Below the pieces are notes generated by a model. It saw only the letters and a program-made list of their open reading frames with translations, made no database searches and was not told the origin of the DNA. The position numbers were made by a program, and so were the translations under genes. From positions 1 through 17,813 of the forward strand of contig JAMDEL010000085.1 of assembly GCA_023487095.1 (NCBI GenBank): a DNA stretch of 17,813 nucleotides, written 5' to 3'. Shown piece after piece: positions 11,989 to 17,813 of this stretch. This stretch comes from Patescibacteria group bacterium. GTDB taxonomy: Bacteria; Patescibacteriota; Doudnabacteria; UBA920. The stretch's first letter is position 1. The number at the start of each line of letters is the position of its first letter.

Positions 11989-13041
11989 ATGGTGAAAACC
12001 CCTGCAAAGACCATCCTGGCCATAGAAACCAGCTGCGACGAAACCGCTGTCGCGGTTTTGCGTTTGGAAGGCAAGACGGCCTGGCCCGAAATAACCACCT
12101 TGTCCTCTGTGGTCAGATCCCAAATCCAGCTCCATGCCAAAATGGGCGGCGTAGTGCCCGAAGCCGCTGCCCGCGCCCATGTAAAAAACATCCTACCAGT
12201 CACGGAAAAAGCACTCAAGGACGCTAGGGTAACTCTGGAAAAAATTGATATGCTGGCTGTAACTTACGGGCCTGGACTCGTACCTTCCTTAATTGTCGGC
12301 GTGGAGTTTGCCAAAGCTTTGGCTCTGGCGACTAAAAAGCCGCTCCTCCCCGTAAACCACATGGCCGGACATTTATATTCGCCCTTAGGCAAACTTAAAG
12401 ACCAGGGACTTAAGGCCAGAGATATTTTTCCCCAAATTTCTTTAATCGTTTCCGGCGGGCACACCTTGCTGGTGTTGATGAAAGATGAAAAGCACTACAA
12501 AGTCCTGGGCTCCACTGTGGACGATGCCGCAGGCGAAGCTTTTGACAAAGTCGCCAAACTCCTTGGCCTCCCCTACCCCGGCGGGCCCGAAGTTTCGCGC
12601 CTGGCGGAACAGGGCAAAGCTTCTGTGGCTTTTCCCCGGCCAATGCTTAACCAAAAAAATTACAATTTTTCTTTTTCCGGCCTTAAGACCGCGGTCCTCT
12701 ACTTTGTAAAAGACCAATCCGGGAAACACAACACAGCCGACATTTGCGCTTCTTTCCAGGAAGCGGTGGTGGATGTGCTCGTGCAAAAAACTTTGCGCGC
12801 GGCTAAGGAATTTAAAGCTAAATCCATTTCACTTTCCGGCGGGGTTTCCGCCAACAGGCGTTTACGCCAAGAACTTACCCTGGCCTGTAAGAAAAACCGT
12901 TTGGAATTTTTCGTCCCGGAATTTAAACTGTGCACAGATAACGCGGAAATGATTGGTATAGCCGCGGCTTTCATGCTCCACAATGGCAAAAAACCCGTAA
13001 ACCCAAATTTAGTCCAAGCTACGCCCGGACTAGAATTATAG
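11989..13041 (+). CDS. tsaD: tRNA N6-adenosine threonylcarbamoyltransferase
   Basis: The 350-residue protein transfers threonylcarbamoyl to A37 of ANN-decoding tRNAs (t6A), working with TsaB/TsaE/TsaC, none of which is in the window. The ASKHA-fold signatures are intact: AIETSCDETAVAV at the N-terminus, PEAAARAHV, the metal-binding H124-x3-H128 (NHMAGH), SGGHT (155-159), DDAAGEAFDKVAKLLGL, NFSFSGLKTAVL, LSGGVSANRRLR and LCTDNAEMIGIAA. The metal site has M-A in place of the usual L-E between the histidines. The ATG at 11989 gives the standard N-terminus. There is no SD, in keeping with the predicted leaderless start. It ends in TAG before a terminator. Confidence 0.97.
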   Translation: MVKTPAKTILAIETSCDETAVAVLRLEGKTAWPEITTLSSVVRSQIQLHAKMGGVVPEAAARAHVKNILPVTEKALKDARVTLEKIDMLAVTYGPGLVPSLIVGVEFAKALALATKKPLLPVNHMAGHLYSPLGKLKDQGLKARDIFPQISLIVSGGHTLLVLMKDEKHYKVLGSTVDDAAGEAFDKVAKLLGLPYPGGPEVSRLAEQGKASVAFPRPMLNQKNYNFSFSGLKTAVLYFVKDQSGKHNTADICASFQEAVVDVLVQKTLRAAKEFKAKSISLSGGVSANRRLRQELTLACKKNRLEFFVPEFKLCTDNAEMIGIAAAFMLHNGKKPVNPNLVQATPGLEL

Positions 13042-13053
13042 ACCAAAACCTCT

Positions 13054-13080
13054 AAAACATCCTGTAAAAAGGGTGTTTTT
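13054..13080 (+). terminator. Intrinsic terminator of tsaD
   Basis: AAAACATCCT, loop GTAAAA, AGGGTGTTTTT: a 10-bp stem with one G-T pair and a T tract, 12 nt after the tsaD stop and 4 nt before the next -35 box. Confidence 0.7.
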
Positions 13081-13084
13081 AGTA

Positions 13085-13113
13085 TTGACATTTCATTCAA
13101 AATATGCTATACT
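13085..13113 (+). promoter_or_regulatory. Near-consensus sigma-70 promoter of the GGDEF-like gene
   Basis: TTGACA (13085-13090), exactly 17 nt, TATACT (13108-13113). Same hexamers and spacing as 7218-7246. The predicted start is near 13120. Confidence 0.8.
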
Positions 13114-13119
13114 AATATG

Positions 13120-13289
13120 TTACCCCCTCCGTATCCGGTGGTGGGTAATGATGCGATGAAACGCGGTTCAAATTTGGACGCCTACGGGCCGCGTGGAGCA
13201 AGTGGCGTAACCGGCATTACCAGGAACAGTACCAGACCACTGGGACCAAGACCAAATGGGATGCTTTTGAAAATCCCTAGGAGGGAGAA
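13120..13289 (+). promoter_or_regulatory. Long structured 5' leader of the GGDEF-like gene
   Basis: About 170 nt without a credible ORF. It can form, in order: TTACCC/GGGTAA (starting at the TSS) enclosing CCTCCG/CGGTGG; ACGCGG/CCGCGT; CCAG-ACCA-CTGG; and GGGAT/ATCCC immediately before the SD. No terminator is present. It does not fit the c-di-GMP (GEMM) riboswitch consensus as I know it. It contains GTGGAGCAAGT, also found in the leader at 7253-7368. Confidence 0.4.
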
Positions 13290-13943
13290 ATGTTTCAGAC
13301 AAGTGTGTTGCTCAGTAATTTGCTGTATGCAATCAAGGCCGCGCAACGCGGCCAGGCCGTGGAAGAGATGGCCGAGCGTGATTGGCCCACCAATCTCCTG
13401 CACATGCGCTTGCTGCAGGAAAAGGGCTGCGCCTTAATCAGCCTGGCCCGCCGGCTCAACCAGGACATTGAAGTTATTTATGGCGACATAGACGACTTCG
13501 GTGAGGTTGATAAAAAGGCGGGACACAACAGGGCCAACCTCATCCTGTCACACCTGGGGGCAGCCGTATGGGAATCCATGCGCGGCAACGACGTGCCGTT
13601 CGTGCAGGGCGACCAGATCCTGATTGTTTCCTTGGGCGGCGGCCATGTCCACCAGCTGGCCAAGCGCATTCATGAAGCTTGGAACAGGAAAGTGGATATG
13701 GACGAAACCCTTGTTGCGCTCCGTGAACTCCAACGCTCCTGGCGGCTCCCGAACCAACTGAGCTTTAGCTACGGCCACCAAATCATCCATCCGGATGATT
13801 CTGGAGAGCCGGAAAAACTACTCAGATGGGCGGCTGACGAAGCCAACGAGCGCATGTCGTTCTTCAAGTTCGACAGGAAGCGCTACCAAAGACGGCTTAC
13901 CGGCAACGAACAGGCGCCGCATTTGCCGGCGCTCAACGCCTGA
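13290..13943 (+). CDS. Degenerate GGDEF-domain-like protein (nucleotide-cyclase fold)
   Basis: The 217-residue protein resembles a single GGDEF domain preceded by a short helical segment. YGDIDDFGEVDKKAGHNRAN (64-83) matches the family D-I-D-x-F...N-D-x-x-G-H-x-x-G-D region, and the strand after the Q-G-D-Q-I at 106-110 (in place of G-G-D-E-F) leads into VSLGG and a helix. The final part (LSFSYGHQII...EPEKLLRWAADEANERM) matches the family end, with its S-x-G-x-A-like strand and AD-x-A-x-x-x-x-K helix. The catalytic Glu and the first Gly of the signature are missing, so diguanylate cyclase activity is doubtful; a nucleotide-binding or regulatory role is an inference. AGGAGG lies five nt before the ATG, the strongest SD in the window. 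It ends in TGA. Confidence 0.7.
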   Translation: MFQTSVLLSNLLYAIKAAQRGQAVEEMAERDWPTNLLHMRLLQEKGCALISLARRLNQDIEVIYGDIDDFGEVDKKAGHNRANLILSHLGAAVWESMRGNDVPFVQGDQILIVSLGGGHVHQLAKRIHEAWNRKVDMDETLVALRELQRSWRLPNQLSFSYGHQIIHPDDSGEPEKLLRWAADEANERMSFFKFDRKRYQRRLTGNEQAPHLPALNA

Positions 13944-13962
13944 CACTACACACCAAGCAGAC

Positions 13963-13998
13963 AGCCGAGGTACCTACGGGGACCTCGGCTGTTTTGTT
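13963..13998 (+). terminator. Terminator of the GGDEF-like gene
   Basis: AGCCGAGGT (13963-13971) pairs perfectly with ACCTCGGCT (13982-13990), loop of 10 nt, followed by GTTTTGTTT. Confidence 0.8.
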
Positions 13999-14004
13999 TC
14001 CAGG

Positions 14005-14033
14005 TTTACAAAATACGCGCTTTTTCCTATAAT
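14005..14033 (+). promoter_or_regulatory. Promoter of the valS leader
   Basis: TTTACA (14005-14010), exactly 17 nt, TATAAT (14028-14033). The predicted start near 14040 gives a leader of about 205 nt before valS. With the leader this accounts for the gene-free stretch 13944-14246. Confidence 0.7.
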
Positions 14034-14039
14034 ACCCCT

Positions 14040-14207
14040 AAAGCTTATGTTCCGGCTGTCACCGGAAGGGCGCGGGAAGAAACCCCGATTTATCGGGAGA
14101 GTAGAACCCGCCGGAGTCCGCCCGTTAAAGCGGAAAATTAAGTACAATTTGAGATGGTAACGCCCGCGAGGGCTCTCAAGCACCGTTTAGCGGTGTTTTA
14201 TTTTTTT
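14040..14207 (+). ncRNA. Candidate T-box-type tRNA-sensing leader of valS
   Basis: The leader begins with TTCCGG-CTGTCA-CCGGAA (14050-14067). A Stem I-like structure follows (GGGC-GCGGG at 14068-14076 with CCCGC at 14107-14111 and GCCC at 14120-14123) holding an internal loop with AGAGTAGAA (14098-14106) and a CCCGA/TCGGG tip. A small TCCGC/GCGGA hairpin (14117-14134) could compete with its base. The key element is at 14149-14179: TTGAGA, a 7-nt bulge TGGTAAC, GCCC-GCGA-GGGC, TCTCAA. That is the T-box antiterminator layout (helix A1, 7-nt bulge starting with TGGN, helix A2), matching the conserved TGGNACCGC at all but one position; TGGT would pair with the ACCA end of tRNA-Val. Possible Val specifiers are GTA at 14101-14103 (followed by a purine) or GTC at 14116-14118. 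Caveat: the terminator after it does not overlap the antiterminator. The usual distal Stem I loops are absent. Confidence 0.55.
14181..14207 (+). terminator. Terminator-like hairpin inside the valS leader
   Basis: CACCG-TTTAG-CGGTG followed by TTTTATTTTTTT, ending about 40 nt before the valS ATG. A terminator this close to a start codon implies attenuation or readthrough control of valS. Confidence 0.75.
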
Positions 14208-14246
14208 GGATGACATAAGGCTTTAATCTTTAAACTTTCAACTAAC

Positions 14247-16424
14247 ATGGAACTCCCCAAAGCTTACGACCACACTCAGGTAGAAGACAAGCTTTACGAA
14301 GCCTGGATGCAGACCGGCTATTTTAACCCTGACAAGCTGCCGAACGCGGAAAGCCGCGAGCCTTTTACCGTGTCCCTGCCCCCGCCCAATGTCACGGGCG
14401 TCTTGCATATGGGCCATGCCTTTGAAGACACTATCCAGGACACGGTTATCCGCTACCAGCGCATGAAAGGTAAAAAGGCTTTGTGGGTGCCGGGCACGGA
14501 CCACGCGGCCATTGCCACGCAGGCCAAATTTGAAAAAGAACACTACAAGAAAGCCGGCAAATCCCGTCATGACTACACCCGCGAAGACTTTTTTGCCATG
14601 ATCCAGGAATTCGCCATGGCAAACCAAAAAGGCATCCTCTCCCAGCTCCACAAACTCGGGCTGTCCTTGGACTGGAGCCGCTTGGCTTTTACTTTGGACA
14701 AAGACAGGGAAACAGCCGTAAAAACCGCATTTAAAGAAATGTACGATTCGGGATTAATTTACCGCGGCCACCGTGTAGTCAACTGGGACCCTAAAGGCCA
14801 GACCACGGTCTCGGATGATGAGATTGATTACGAAGAAACCAAGGCCAAGCTTTACACTTTCCGCTACAGCAAGGATTTTCCCATTGCCATTGCCACCACC
14901 CGGCCGGAAACCAAAGTCGGCGACACGGCCGTGGCCGTGCACCCGGACGATGCGCGCTACCAAAAATACATTGGCCAGGAGTTCGATGTAGAATTCTGCG
15001 GCGTGCCTCTGCACATAAAAATTATTGCGGACAAGGAAGTGGATCCGGCCTTTGGCACGGGTGCTTTGGGCGTTACCCCCGCGCACAGCGCCGTGGACTA
15101 TGAAATGGCCCAGCGCCACGACTTGCCCATTAAACCCGTAATCAATGAGTTTGCCAAAATGACCGTGGGTGAAGACTGGCTCCTTGGCAAAAAGACCGCG
15201 GAAGCCAGGCAGCTGATTGCGGACAAGCTCAAAGAACAGGGCCTCGTAGAAAAAGAGGAAGAGACAATCCAGAACCTCTCCAAGGCCCAAAGGACGGGCG
15301 GAGTAATCGAACCTCTCCCCAAGCTCCAGTGGTTTATTGCGGTTAATAAAAAATTCAAAGCCAAGTCAGGAAACCTGAAAGGCATTGCCCAAGGACAAGA
15401 AGTCACTTTGAAAGAGGTTATGAAAACTGCCGTGGAAAGCGGGCAAATAAACATTATGCCCGAGCGCTTTGAAAAGATTTATTTCCACTGGATAGAAAAC
15501 CTGCGCGACTGGTGCATTTCCAGACAGATTATTTACGGGCACCAAATTCCGGTCTGGTACAAGGGCGAAGAAATTTACTGCGGCCTGACCCCGCCCGAAA
15601 CTGATGGTTGGACACAGGACACCGACACTTTGGACACTTGGTTTTCTTCCGGGCTTTGGACTTTTTCCACCTTGGGCTGGCCAGAGCAAACCCCTGACTT
15701 AAAAGCTTTCCACCCGACTTCGGTCATGATGCCGGGCTACGAAATTTTGTTTTTCTGGGTGGCGCGCATGGTGCTGATGAGCGGCTTTCTCCTGGGCGAC
15801 ATCCCCTTCCACCGCGTGTACCTCCACGGCATTGTGAGAGACAAGCAGGGCCGAAAGTTCAGCAAGTCCTTAAACAACGGCATTGACCCTTTGGAAATGA
15901 CGGCCAAATACGGCACCGATGCCTTGCGGTTTGCCCTAGTCTTTGGCGCAGCTCCGGGCAATGACGTGATTTTTGACGAACAAAAAGTCAAAGGCATGAA
16001 GCACTTTGCCAACAAGCTCTGGAACATTGCCCGGTTTGTTATGACCAACGTAGAGGCAAGTGACTTCGAGTTCGAGGCCGAAACCGAAGCGGACAAGGCC
16101 ATTTTGGAGGCTCTGGAAAAAACTACGCGGTCAGTGACCAAAAACCTGGACAGCTTTATGCTCCACGAGGCCGCACAAGACATATACCAGTTTGCCTGGC
16201 GCGAACTGGCCGATGTTTACTTGGAGAAAAGCAAAGAGCAGTTAAAAGACGAAAATTACAAAGCCAATACGGAAAAAATCCTGCTCCACCAGCTGATTTG
16301 GACTTTAAAGCTCCTCCACCCCTTTATGCCCTTCATTACCGAACACATTTGGCAGATGCTCAAAGAACGCCAGCTAGTTAAGACCGACTGGCTTATGGTG
16401 GCAGACTGGCCAAAAATTCAATAA
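14247..16424 (+). CDS. valS: Valine--tRNA ligase, short form
   Basis: The class I synthetase charges tRNA-Val and edits misactivated threonine. Seen: the HIGH motif as HMGH (54-57, in PPPNVTGVLHMGH), the CP1 editing domain with TTRPETKVGDTAVAVHP and GTGALGVTPAHS, ISRQIIYGHQIPVWY, LDTWFSSGLWTFSTLGWP, FFWVARMVLMS, and the KMSKS motif as KFSKS (537-541). The anticodon-binding helical domain is present and the protein ends at 725 residues, right after FMPFITEHIWQML. Typical ValRS runs 860-950 residues; the C-terminal coiled-coil arm that helps hold tRNA is missing. The frame closes with TAA before a strong terminator, so this is a genuine short form. No SD precedes the ATG. The leader is described separately. 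Confidence 0.96.
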   Translation: MELPKAYDHTQVEDKLYEAWMQTGYFNPDKLPNAESREPFTVSLPPPNVTGVLHMGHAFEDTIQDTVIRYQRMKGKKALWVPGTDHAAIATQAKFEKEHYKKAGKSRHDYTREDFFAMIQEFAMANQKGILSQLHKLGLSLDWSRLAFTLDKDRETAVKTAFKEMYDSGLIYRGHRVVNWDPKGQTTVSDDEIDYEETKAKLYTFRYSKDFPIAIATTRPETKVGDTAVAVHPDDARYQKYIGQEFDVEFCGVPLHIKIIADKEVDPAFGTGALGVTPAHSAVDYEMAQRHDLPIKPVINEFAKMTVGEDWLLGKKTAEARQLIADKLKEQGLVEKEEETIQNLSKAQRTGGVIEPLPKLQWFIAVNKKFKAKSGNLKGIAQGQEVTLKEVMKTAVESGQINIMPERFEKIYFHWIENLRDWCISRQIIYGHQIPVWYKGEEIYCGLTPPETDGWTQDTDTLDTWFSSGLWTFSTLGWPEQTPDLKAFHPTSVMMPGYEILFFWVARMVLMSGFLLGDIPFHRVYLHGIVRDKQGRKFSKSLNNGIDPLEMTAKYGTDALRFALVFGAAPGNDVIFDEQKVKGMKHFANKLWNIARFVMTNVEASDFEFEAETEADKAILEALEKTTRSVTKNLDSFMLHEAAQDIYQFAWRELADVYLEKSKEQLKDENYKANTEKILLHQLIWTLKLLHPFMPFITEHIWQMLKERQLVKTDWLMVADWPKIQ

Positions 16425-16428
16425 AGAT

Positions 16429-16459
16429 AAAACACCTCCGCCACTGGCGGAGGTGTTTT
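16429..16459. terminator. Bidirectional intrinsic terminator between valS and the aminotransferase
   Basis: AAAACACCTCCGCC, ACT, GGCGGAGGTGTTTT: a 14-bp perfect stem including its A/T tracts, shared by the two convergent genes. Confidence 0.93.
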
Positions 16460-16473
16460 ATTACCGCACAACA

Positions 16474-17673
16474 CTAAGCACTAAGATTTTTTTTGTAAGC
16501 TTCTAAGCCGAGCTTTAAAATTTCCATGGCAATTTTCAAATCCGGTTTTTTTAGCACGCAGGCAATGCGGATTTCATTTTTGCCCAAACCGGGCGTCAGG
16601 TAAAAATCCTGCATGGGCGCCACCAATACGGTCTGGTTTTTATAGCTGAATTTGGTGAGCATAAATTTTACAAAGTCCTCGGCGTCCGCGATTGGCAATT
16701 GCGCAATCATATAAAACGCGCCTTGGGGAGGCCGGAAAGTCACGCCCCGAATTTTCGCAAGCGCCTGGCTCACAATACCGCACCTGCCCGAATACTCCTG
16801 CTTGGCTTTGTCGGTAATACCTTTAGCTTTCTTAAGCAAAGGCGCAGTGCCCAATTGCTCCAAAGTGCCCACAGACAGCCGGGCCTGGGCAAACCTTAGC
16901 GCCGCAGCCATAACCTCGGGGTTTTGGCTCGCAACACAGCCAATCCTGGCCCCGGGCATGCTGAACCTTTTGGACACGCTGTCAGTCAAAATTACCCGAT
17001 CCTTAAAATTGGAATACTTAAGCAAGCACTCGGGCTGGCCCGAAAACCGAATCTCACGGTAAGTCTCGTCCGCAATTACAAACAGGTTGTGTTTCTTGGC
17101 CAGCTCCAAAACCATAAGGAGCTCCTTTTTGCTCCAGAGCTTGCCCGTGGGGTTGTCGGGATTAATAACCACAATGGCGCGGGTTTTGGGCGAAATTTGT
17201 TCTTCTATCTCGGAAAGCGAGGGCAAAGCATAGCCGTTCTCGGGCTTAAGCCTTACAGGCTTAAGCGTAATGCCGGCCATAACCGCAAAGGATTTATAGC
17301 TCACATACACGGGCTCAAAGACCAAAACTTCGTCGCCCGGGTCCGTAGCCGCGTAAAGAGCAAACAAAATAGCTTCCGCGCACCCGGATGTGGGCACAAT
17401 GTTCTCTGTGGGAATTTTTACGCCCAAAGAAAGGTAATATTTTTGCCAGGCCTGGGTATGCTCCAAAATGCCGCTGCTGGGCGCGTAGTTTAAAGTCTTC
17501 GCCTTGTAGCTTTTTACGGCTTTAAAAAATGCGGGCGGTACCTGGTAGTCCGGATCCCCGCTGCTTAAGGCATAAACTTTTACCCCCGCCTCTTTGGCCT
17601 TTTGGGCCAAAGGCAAAAACTTGCGGATAGGCGAAGCCGGGGTGAGTTGTGCGCGCTTAGAAATTTCGGGCAT
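16474..17673 (-). CDS. PLP-dependent class I/II aminotransferase (aspartate-aminotransferase-like)
   Basis: The 399-residue protein has the normal length for fold-type I aminotransferases. Key features: ALSSGDPDYQVP near the N-terminus, NYAPSSGILE, a Gly/Cys loop PTSGCAEAI that holds the phosphate, NPDNPTGKLW (171-180), D202 in ADETY that pairs with the pyridine nitrogen, the Schiff-base K235 in DSVSKRFSMPGARIG, and a C-terminal EIRIACVL that supplies the carboxylate-binding Arg. This fits the aspartate/aromatic aminotransferase subgroup I; the exact amino acid is not determined by sequence. The ATG has no SD. It lies downstream of a terminator for the gene at the right edge, so it is probably a single-gene unit. 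It ends in TAG. Confidence 0.92.
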   Translation of the reverse strand: MPEISKRAQLTPASPIRKFLPLAQKAKEAGVKVYALSSGDPDYQVPPAFFKAVKSYKAKTLNYAPSSGILEHTQAWQKYYLSLGVKIPTENIVPTSGCAEAILFALYAATDPGDEVLVFEPVYVSYKSFAVMAGITLKPVRLKPENGYALPSLSEIEEQISPKTRAIVVINPDNPTGKLWSKKELLMVLELAKKHNLFVIADETYREIRFSGQPECLLKYSNFKDRVILTDSVSKRFSMPGARIGCVASQNPEVMAAALRFAQARLSVGTLEQLGTAPLLKKAKGITDKAKQEYSGRCGIVSQALAKIRGVTFRPPQGAFYMIAQLPIADAEDFVKFMLTKFSYKNQTVLVAPMQDFYLTPGLGKNEIRIACVLKKPDLKIAMEILKLGLEAYKKNLSA

Positions 17674-17714
17674 AAAGATATACTAAAGCTTACCAAATCC
17701 TAAGGTGTAAATCA

Positions 17715-17744
17715 AAAAGCCCACCGCTTTGGCGGTGGGCTTTT
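17715..17744. terminator. Intrinsic terminator of the gene at the right edge
   Basis: AAAAGCCCACCGC (17715-17727) pairs with GCGGTGGGCTTTT (17732-17744). It lies 9 nt downstream (minus strand) of the stop codon at 17754 and separates that gene from the aminotransferase. Confidence 0.92.
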
Positions 17745-17753
17745 ATCATGTTT

Positions 17754-17813
17754 TTATACCTGCTCTTCTTCGGACTTTTCTTCCACTTCAGCCAGGGCCG
17801 GAGCGGCCGCTAT
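17754..17813 (-). CDS. C-terminal tail of an unidentified protein (5' end outside window)
   Basis: Twenty codons are visible, ending in TAA at 17756-17754. The decoded tail is IAAAPALAEVEEKSEEEQV, an Ala/Pro-rich run followed by an acidic end. Such tails are common on ribosomal and other abundant proteins in small-genome bacteria, but no identity can be given. The frame is chosen because it ends directly before a strong terminator. Confidence 0.55.
   Translation of the reverse strand: MAAAPALAEVEEKSEEEQV

Noticed and set aside
13120..13289. c-di-GMP (GEMM) riboswitch ahead of the GGDEF-like gene
   Set aside because: Short pieces such as GGACGC and GTAACC occur, but the ordered conserved core and helices of GEMM-I are not present.
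13117..13437. Open frame of about 100 codons starting at 13117
   Set aside because: Its ATG lies upstream of the predicted transcription start, the product has low-complexity Pro/Arg/Gly composition, and it overlaps the well-supported gene at 13290.
14238..15689. Long minus-strand open frames opposite valS
   Set aside because: They are antisense shadows of a highly conserved gene, with no start signals or recognisable domains.
14247..16424. Other class I synthetases (IleRS, LeuRS) as the identity of the 725-aa ligase
   Set aside because: The H-M-G-H context, TTRPETKVGDTAVAVHP, LDTWFSSGLWTFSTLGWP and the overall order match ValRS better than IleRS or LeuRS.
1..17813. CRISPR array, insertion sequence, prophage or replication origin
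   Set aside because: No regularly spaced repeats, transposase or integrase domains, terminal inverted repeats or DnaA-box clusters were seen.

Overview
The window (about 17.8 kb, GC near one half by eye) looks like ordinary chromosome from a small-genome bacterium, most plausibly a member of the Candidate Phyla Radiation (Patescibacteria). The grounds are indirect. Many housekeeping genes begin without a Shine-Dalgarno (SD) sequence or are nearly leaderless. Valyl-tRNA synthetase ends early. EF-P lacks the usual lysine at its tip. There is a secreted, repeat-rich Ig-like surface protein and a DUF2178-like membrane protein with a W-x-C-x-N-G-x-W tail. TAA, TAG and TGA all serve as stops. No insertion sequence, phage or CRISPR array was seen.

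Layout. 1-841: the 3' end of rpsR and then efp (+). 890-3007 (-): one surface-protein gene split by an in-frame TGA. 3145-3886 (-): an HNH-domain gene with a promoter, a structured leader and a terminator-like hairpin upstream of its SD. 3872-7162 (-): a compact flavin operon, trxB - riboflavin kinase - ribE - ribH - EamA transporter. 7218-7641 (+): a strong divergent promoter driving a small two-helix membrane protein. 7756-9456 (-): a membrane-anchored putative wall hydrolase and a DUF2178/XRE-repressor pair with two tandem 18-bp operators. 9543-9971 (+): an SRPBCC protein. 10009-11736 (-): two unknown membrane proteins and a SAM methyltransferase. 11835-11909 (-): tRNA-Glu(UUC). 11989-13041 (+): tsaD. 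13085-13943 (+): a near-consensus promoter, a long structured leader and a degenerate GGDEF-like protein. 14005-16424 (+): valS behind a leader that resembles a T-box. 16474-17673 (-): a class I/II aminotransferase. 17754-17813 (-): the acidic C-terminal tail of a protein running off the right edge.

How it fits together. Translation functions dominate (S18, EF-P, TsaD, ValS, tRNA-Glu). The flavin operon joins conversion of lumazine precursors to riboflavin and FMN with a flavoprotein (TrxB) and a possible metabolite transporter, but it contains no ribA/B/D and no FAD-synthetase domain. The most interesting regulatory features are the valS leader with a T-box-type antiterminator fold, the paired TGTTA-N8-TAACA operators ahead of the DUF2178/XRE pair, and three genes of unclear function (HNH, two-helix membrane protein, GGDEF-like) that each combine a good sigma-70 promoter, a 110-170 nt structured leader and a strong SD, unlike their SD-poor neighbours.
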